Below are positions 7,482 through 10,582 of a DNA stretch of 10,582 nt, one piece after another (positions within the stretch are counted from its first letter, which is position 1; every line of letters begins with the position of its first letter). A program made the position numbers and the translations under genes. This stretch comes from Magnetospira sp. (GTDB taxonomy: Bacteria; Pseudomonadota; Alphaproteobacteria; Rhodospirillales; Magnetospiraceae), in assembly GCA_028277325.1 (NCBI GenBank), contig JANQGL010000008.1:1-10582 (forward strand), given 5' to 3'. A model generated the notes under the pieces. The model searched no databases. It saw nothing but the letters and a program-made list of their open reading frames with translations, and was not told the DNA's origin.

Positions 7482-8480
7482 ATGTACGTCTATCTGATGC
7501 GGCGCCTGTTCACCATGCTGGTCAGCCTGCTGGCCATCAGCGGCCTGATCTTCCTCATCATCCAGCTGCCGCCGGGCGACTTCGTGACCGCCTACGTGAC
7601 CGAGCTGGAAAGCCAGGGCGAGATGGTGTCGCCGGAGAAGATCGCGTTCCTGCGCCAGCAGTACGGTCTCGACAAGTCGCCGCTGGAACAGTACGCGGAC
7701 TGGATCGTCGGCATCCTGCAGGGCGACTTCGGCTACTCGTTCGAATACAACCTGCCGGTCACCGAGGTGGTCGGCGACCGGGTGCTGCTGTCGATCGTGG
7801 TCAACGCCGCCACCATCCTGTTCATCTACGCGGTGTCGTTCCCGCTCGGCGTCTACGCCGCCACCCATCAGTACACCCTGAGCGACTACGGGCTGTCGTT
7901 CCTCGGCTTCCTCGGGCTGGCGACGCCCAACTTCCTGCTCGCCCTGGTCCTGCTCTATCTGGCCAACCGCTGGTTCGGCACCTCGATCGGCGGCCTGATG
8001 GATCCGCAGTACCTGAACCGGCCGTGGTCGGTGGACAAGGTCTTGAGCGTGCTGGAGCACCTCTGGGTGCCGGTGGTGGTGATCGGCACCGCGGGCACCG
8101 CCGGGATGATCCGCCGCCTGCGCGCCAACCTGCTGGACGAGTTGAACCAGGCCTACGTGGTCACCGCCAAGGCCAAGGGCATGGCGCCGCGCCGGCTGCT
8201 GGTCAAGTATCCGCTGCGGATGGCCCTCAACCCGTTCATCGCCGACATCGGCAACCTGCTGCCGCAGGTGGTGTCGGGCGCGGTGATCGTGTCGGCGGTG
8301 ATGAGCCTGCCGACCACCGGTCCGGTCCTGCTGTCGGCCCTGCAGAGCCAGGACGTCTACCTGGCCGGCTCGTTCCTGTTGCTGCTGGCGGTGCTCACCG
8401 TGGTCGGGATGTTCGTCTCCGACCTGCTGCTGGCGGCGCTCGACCCGCGCATCCGGCTGGTCTCGGGAGGCCGCCGATGA
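7482..8480 (+). CDS. ABC transporter permease, DppB/OppB/YejB-like
   Basis: The 332-residue inner-membrane protein begins MYVYLMRRLFTMLVSLLAISGLIFLIIQLPPGDF, the usual N-terminus of the B-type permease of Opp/Dpp importers, with its first transmembrane helix at about 9-29. A periplasmic segment follows with LRQQYGLDKSPLEQYADWIVGILQGDFGYS, a strongly conserved feature of this subunit. Five more hydrophobic stretches follow at roughly residues 103-128, 146-167, 188-208, 263-285 and 290-315, giving six helices. The cytoplasmic coupling loop that docks on the ATPase is at about 221-243 (QAYVVTAKAKGMAPRRLLVKY). The length is typical. It pairs with the downstream permease, whose start overlaps this stop (ATGA). 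The assignment as a peptide/oligosaccharide-class permease is firm. Confidence 0.95.
   Translation: MYVYLMRRLFTMLVSLLAISGLIFLIIQLPPGDFVTAYVTELESQGEMVSPEKIAFLRQQYGLDKSPLEQYADWIVGILQGDFGYSFEYNLPVTEVVGDRVLLSIVVNAATILFIYAVSFPLGVYAATHQYTLSDYGLSFLGFLGLATPNFLLALVLLYLANRWFGTSIGGLMDPQYLNRPWSVDKVLSVLEHLWVPVVVIGTAGTAGMIRRLRANLLDELNQAYVVTAKAKGMAPRRLLVKYPLRMALNPFIADIGNLLPQVVSGAVIVSAVMSLPTTGPVLLSALQSQDVYLAGSFLLLLAVLTVVGMFVSDLLLAALDPRIRLVSGGRR
8465..8470 (+). promoter_or_regulatory. Ribosome binding site of the second permease gene
   Basis: The gggagg motif is six bases before the ATG at 8477, within the end of the first permease gene. It supports that start together with the ATGA overlap. Confidence 0.7.
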
Positions 8481-9643
8481 GCGACCCGGACCGTCTCGAC
8501 CACTACGTCTCGACGGACCCCTTCGCGCCGCAGGACGATCAGGTCCTGACCCCGGCCCAGGAACGCCTGTACGCCGCCTCCCAGTGGACCATGATGTGGT
8601 GGCGGTTCCGCCGCCACCGGCTGGCGGTGGTGTCCGGGATCGTGCTGCTTCTCATGTACGCCGGCATCCTGGTGGCCGAGTTCCTGGCCCCCTACGACCT
8701 GCACAGCCGCAACGTGGACTTCATCCACGCGCCGCCGCAACAGGTCCGCCTGTTCCACGAGGGCCGCTTCGTGGGGCCGTTCGTCTACGGCCTCGACTAC
8801 CGCCTCGACATGACCAACCTGAAGCGGGAATACACCCCCGACCCGGACAAGGTGCAGCCGATCCGCTTCTTCTGCCGCGGCGACCGCTACCGGATGTGGG
8901 GCCTGATCCCGGGCGACCTGCACCTGATCTGCGCGGCCGACGGCGGCACCCTGTTCCTGCTCGGCACCGACCGCCTGGGCCGCGACATGCTGTCGCGGCT
9001 GATCCACGGGGCGCGGGTGTCGCTGACCGTGGGCCTGCTCGGGATCGCCATCAGCTTCCTGCTCGGCATCACCCTGGGCGGCATCTCGGGCTATTTCGGC
9101 GGCTGGGTGGACAACCTGATCCAGCGGATCATCGAGATCATGCGCTCGCTGCCCGAGCTGCCCCTGTGGATGGCCTTGTCGGCCGCGGTGCCCATCAACT
9201 GGGACCCGGTGGCGGTCTATTTCTGCATCACCGTGATCCTGGGCCTGCTCGACTGGCCGGGACTGGCCCGCGCGGTGCGTTCCAAGCTGCTGGCCCTGAA
9301 GGAGGAGGACTATTGCGCGGCGGCCGAGATGATGGGCGCGACCCCGGCCCGGGTGATCGGCCACCACCTGCTGCCCAACTTCATGAGCCACCTGATCGCC
9401 TCGCTGACCCTGTCGATCCCGACCATGATCCTGGGCGAGACGGCGCTGAGCTTCCTCGGCCTCGGCCTCCGGCCGCCGGTGACCAGCTGGGGCGTCCTGC
9501 TGTCGGAGGCCCAGAACATCGAGGCGGTGGTGCTCTATCCCTGGCTGATGACCCCGGTGTTCGCGGTGATCGTCACCGTGCTGGCGTTCAACTTCCTGGG
9601 CGACGGCCTGCGCGACGCCGCCGATCCCTATCACCAGCGCTGA
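8477..9643 (+). CDS. ABC transporter permease, DppC/OppC/YejE-like, with extended periplasmic segment
   Basis: The 388-residue protein has an N-terminal cytoplasmic tail with WWRFRRHRLA, then a first transmembrane helix at about 49-71 ending in FLAPYD, as in C-type Opp/Dpp permeases. The diagnostic GTDRLGRDMLSRLIHGARVSL starts at residue 163. Further hydrophobic helices follow, then the cytoplasmic coupling loop EEDYCAAAEMMGATPARVIGHHLLPN (276-301). LSFLGLGLRPPVTSWGVLL and a last helix (FAVIVTVLAFNFLGDGLRDA) complete the family pattern. Between helix 1 and GTD lie about 90 residues, much longer than in DppC/OppC but comparable to the extra segment known in YejE-type permeases. This subunit completes the importer with the three preceding genes. 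It ends the plus-strand unit, 15 bases before the stop of a convergent gene. Confidence 0.95.
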   Translation: MSDPDRLDHYVSTDPFAPQDDQVLTPAQERLYAASQWTMMWWRFRRHRLAVVSGIVLLLMYAGILVAEFLAPYDLHSRNVDFIHAPPQQVRLFHEGRFVGPFVYGLDYRLDMTNLKREYTPDPDKVQPIRFFCRGDRYRMWGLIPGDLHLICAADGGTLFLLGTDRLGRDMLSRLIHGARVSLTVGLLGIAISFLLGITLGGISGYFGGWVDNLIQRIIEIMRSLPELPLWMALSAAVPINWDPVAVYFCITVILGLLDWPGLARAVRSKLLALKEEDYCAAAEMMGATPARVIGHHLLPNFMSHLIASLTLSIPTMILGETALSFLGLGLRPPVTSWGVLLSEAQNIEAVVLYPWLMTPVFAVIVTVLAFNFLGDGLRDAADPYHQR

Positions 9644-9658
9644 CCGAGTCGGTGCGCT

Positions 9659-10462
9659 TCAGACGCCCGCCGGCGCCGGGGGCGGAACCGCCTCCGTCAG
9701 GCCGGTCACCCGCGCCGGGGATTCGCGCGGCACGCAGAGCAGGTTGCGGGAGACGATGTTTCCGAACACGTTGTCGCGCCGCCGGTCGTGGTTGTCGGGA
9801 TTGAACAGCGGCGGGCAGTGCCAGTACATGCGATACCGCAGACCGGCGATCCGCCGCATCAGGCCGGCCGACTTCCCGACCCGGTCGTTTTCCACGTAGA
9901 GCAGCGGGCGCAGGCGGGCGACGGTTTGCCGGGCGCCGTCGAGGACCTGTGACTCCATGCCTTCCACGTCGATCTTGATCAGGCGGCAGCGGCGCAGGCC
10001 CAGGTCGTCCAGCCGCCGCACCGGGACCGGCTCCCCGGCCGCGTCGTCGCGGTCGAGGCCGAGGCCGCCGAAGTTCTGGACCCTCCCCGGATCGAGCACC
10101 GGCACCCGGATCACCCCCGGCGCGGCGCCCAGCGCCTGATGCAGGGCGAGGACGTTGACCATCCCGTTCAGGGCGACGTTGGCGCACAGCATCTGGTGCA
10201 GCAGCCGCTGCGGCTCGACGGCGATCACGAACCCGGTCTCGCCGACCCGGCGCGCCATCGCCACCGTGTGACAGCCGATGTTGGCGCCCACGTCGACCGC
10301 CACGTCGCCGGGCCGCAGCAGCCGCCCGAACGCCGCCGCCTCGCCGGCCGAGAACTCGCCGTAGAGGTCGAGCGAGCGGCCCAGGTAGCGGTCGTTCGGG
10401 TTGTACAGGAAGGTGCCGTGCCGGCAGGCCTTGAGTCGGTACGGCGCGGCGGGCGCGGTCAC
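9659..10462 (-). CDS. FkbM-family SAM-dependent methyltransferase
   Basis: The 267-residue protein has a Rossmann methyltransferase core: motif I VDVGANIGCHTVAMA (56-70), the acidic strand end AVEPQ (81-85) that contacts the SAM ribose, and LIKIDVEGMESQVLDGA (161-177), the characteristic FkbM segment. LRPLLYVEND follows at about 185-194. FkbM proteins O-methylate sugars or polyketide hydroxyls and are common in surface-polysaccharide clusters. Translation appears to begin at the GTG complementary to 10460-10462, which overlaps the stop of the upstream gene (GTGA), so it is probably coupled to that gene. It runs opposite to the transporter operon and need not share its function, but it fits a glycan-modifying neighbourhood. 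The family assignment is strong; the substrate is unknown. Confidence 0.9.
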   Translation of the reverse strand: MTAPAAPYRLKACRHGTFLYNPNDRYLGRSLDLYGEFSAGEAAAFGRLLRPGDVAVDVGANIGCHTVAMARRVGETGFVIAVEPQRLLHQMLCANVALNGMVNVLALHQALGAAPGVIRVPVLDPGRVQNFGGLGLDRDDAAGEPVPVRRLDDLGLRRCRLIKIDVEGMESQVLDGARQTVARLRPLLYVENDRVGKSAGLMRRIAGLRYRMYWHCPPLFNPDNHDRRRDNVFGNIVSRNLLCVPRESPARVTGLTEAVPPPAPAGV

Positions 10463-10581
10463 GACGCGGCGTCCGCGGCGCCGCCAAGCCCCATCCGGCG
10501 GACGATCTCGCCGGCCACCCGGTCGGCCGCGTTGAGCGGCGGATGGGTCCAGCCGAGGTCGATCGGTCCGTCGAACGGCCG
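10459..10581 (-). CDS. C-terminal end of an unidentified gene, truncated by the window edge
   Basis: Reading the minus strand from the window edge gives 40 sense codons ending in a TGA at 10461-10459. The visible peptide includes RPFDGPIDLGWTHPPLNAAD and then RVAGEIVRRMGL, ending in a small alanine-rich tail. The composition is protein-like, with an amphipathic closing helix. Its stop overlaps the GTG start of the methyltransferase gene in the same 4-base style as the other junctions, which supports it as a real gene. The fragment is too short for me to name a family. Confidence 0.6.
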   Translation of the reverse strand, partial: RPFDGPIDLGWTHPPLNAADRVAGEIVRRMGLGGAADAAS

Positions 10582-10582
10582 C

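Noticed and set aside
2006..7483. A series of long minus-strand open frames (2006-4087, 3399-5510, 5339-7483)
   Set aside because: All lie opposite well-recognised genes, lack family motifs and have compositions typical of high-GC shadow frames.
9643..9653. Short inverted repeat accga-g-tcggt at the convergent gene ends as a possible terminator
   Set aside because: With a one-base centre it can form at best a four-pair stem with a three-base loop, and no T-run follows on either strand, so it is not a credible terminator.
9588..10487. Alternative minus-strand open frame of about 300 codons over the methyltransferase
   Set aside because: The overlapping frame at 9659-10462 has clear SAM-binding and FkbM motifs; this one is low-complexity and motif-free.

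Overview
The window is very GC-rich DNA (roughly 70% or more by eye) that is coding almost end to end. Gene content, codon choice and the OppD/OppF-type transporter fit a free-living proteobacterium, most plausibly a high-GC alphaproteobacterium of the Rhodospirillales type. That placement is an inference from gene style, since no marker gene is present. No RNA genes, mobile elements, CRISPR arrays, attachment sites or convincing terminators were seen.

Bases 1-9643 read as one plus-strand transcription unit of eight genes. The first half handles glycans: the C-terminal part of a GT4 glycosyltransferase (1-561), a single long ORF joining a histidine phosphatase to a MurG-like glycosyltransferase (558-2297), a polysaccharide-deacetylase-like protein (2348-3115) and a small two-helix membrane protein with a cytoplasmic, possibly PH-like, domain (3112-3606). 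The second half is a complete peptide/oligosaccharide-type ABC importer: a fused double-ATPase (3603-5558), a family 5 periplasmic binding protein (5555-7462), a DppB-like permease (7482-8480) and a DppC/YejE-like permease with a long extra periplasmic segment (8477-9643). Five of the seven junctions are 4-base start/stop overlaps, another gap is 19 bases, and the only larger gap is 50 bases (2298-2347). The genes are therefore probably co-transcribed and translationally coupled.

Bases 9659-10582 are on the minus strand and convergent with the operon: an FkbM-family methyltransferase (9659-10462), overlapped by the end of an upstream gene that I cannot identify (10459-10581). Only 15 bases separate the two converging stop codons.

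The simplest joint reading is a pathway that makes or remodels a glycan or glycoconjugate using glycosyl transfer, dephosphorylation and deacetylation, linked to an importer for an oligopeptide, oligosaccharide or glycopeptide ligand. The pairing itself is visible in the sequence. The substrate, and whether the two halves act on the same molecule, cannot be read from it. The most notable points are the phosphatase-glycosyltransferase fusion, the physical coupling of the glycan genes to the importer, the unidentified membrane protein between them, and family-atypical insertions in two transporter subunits.
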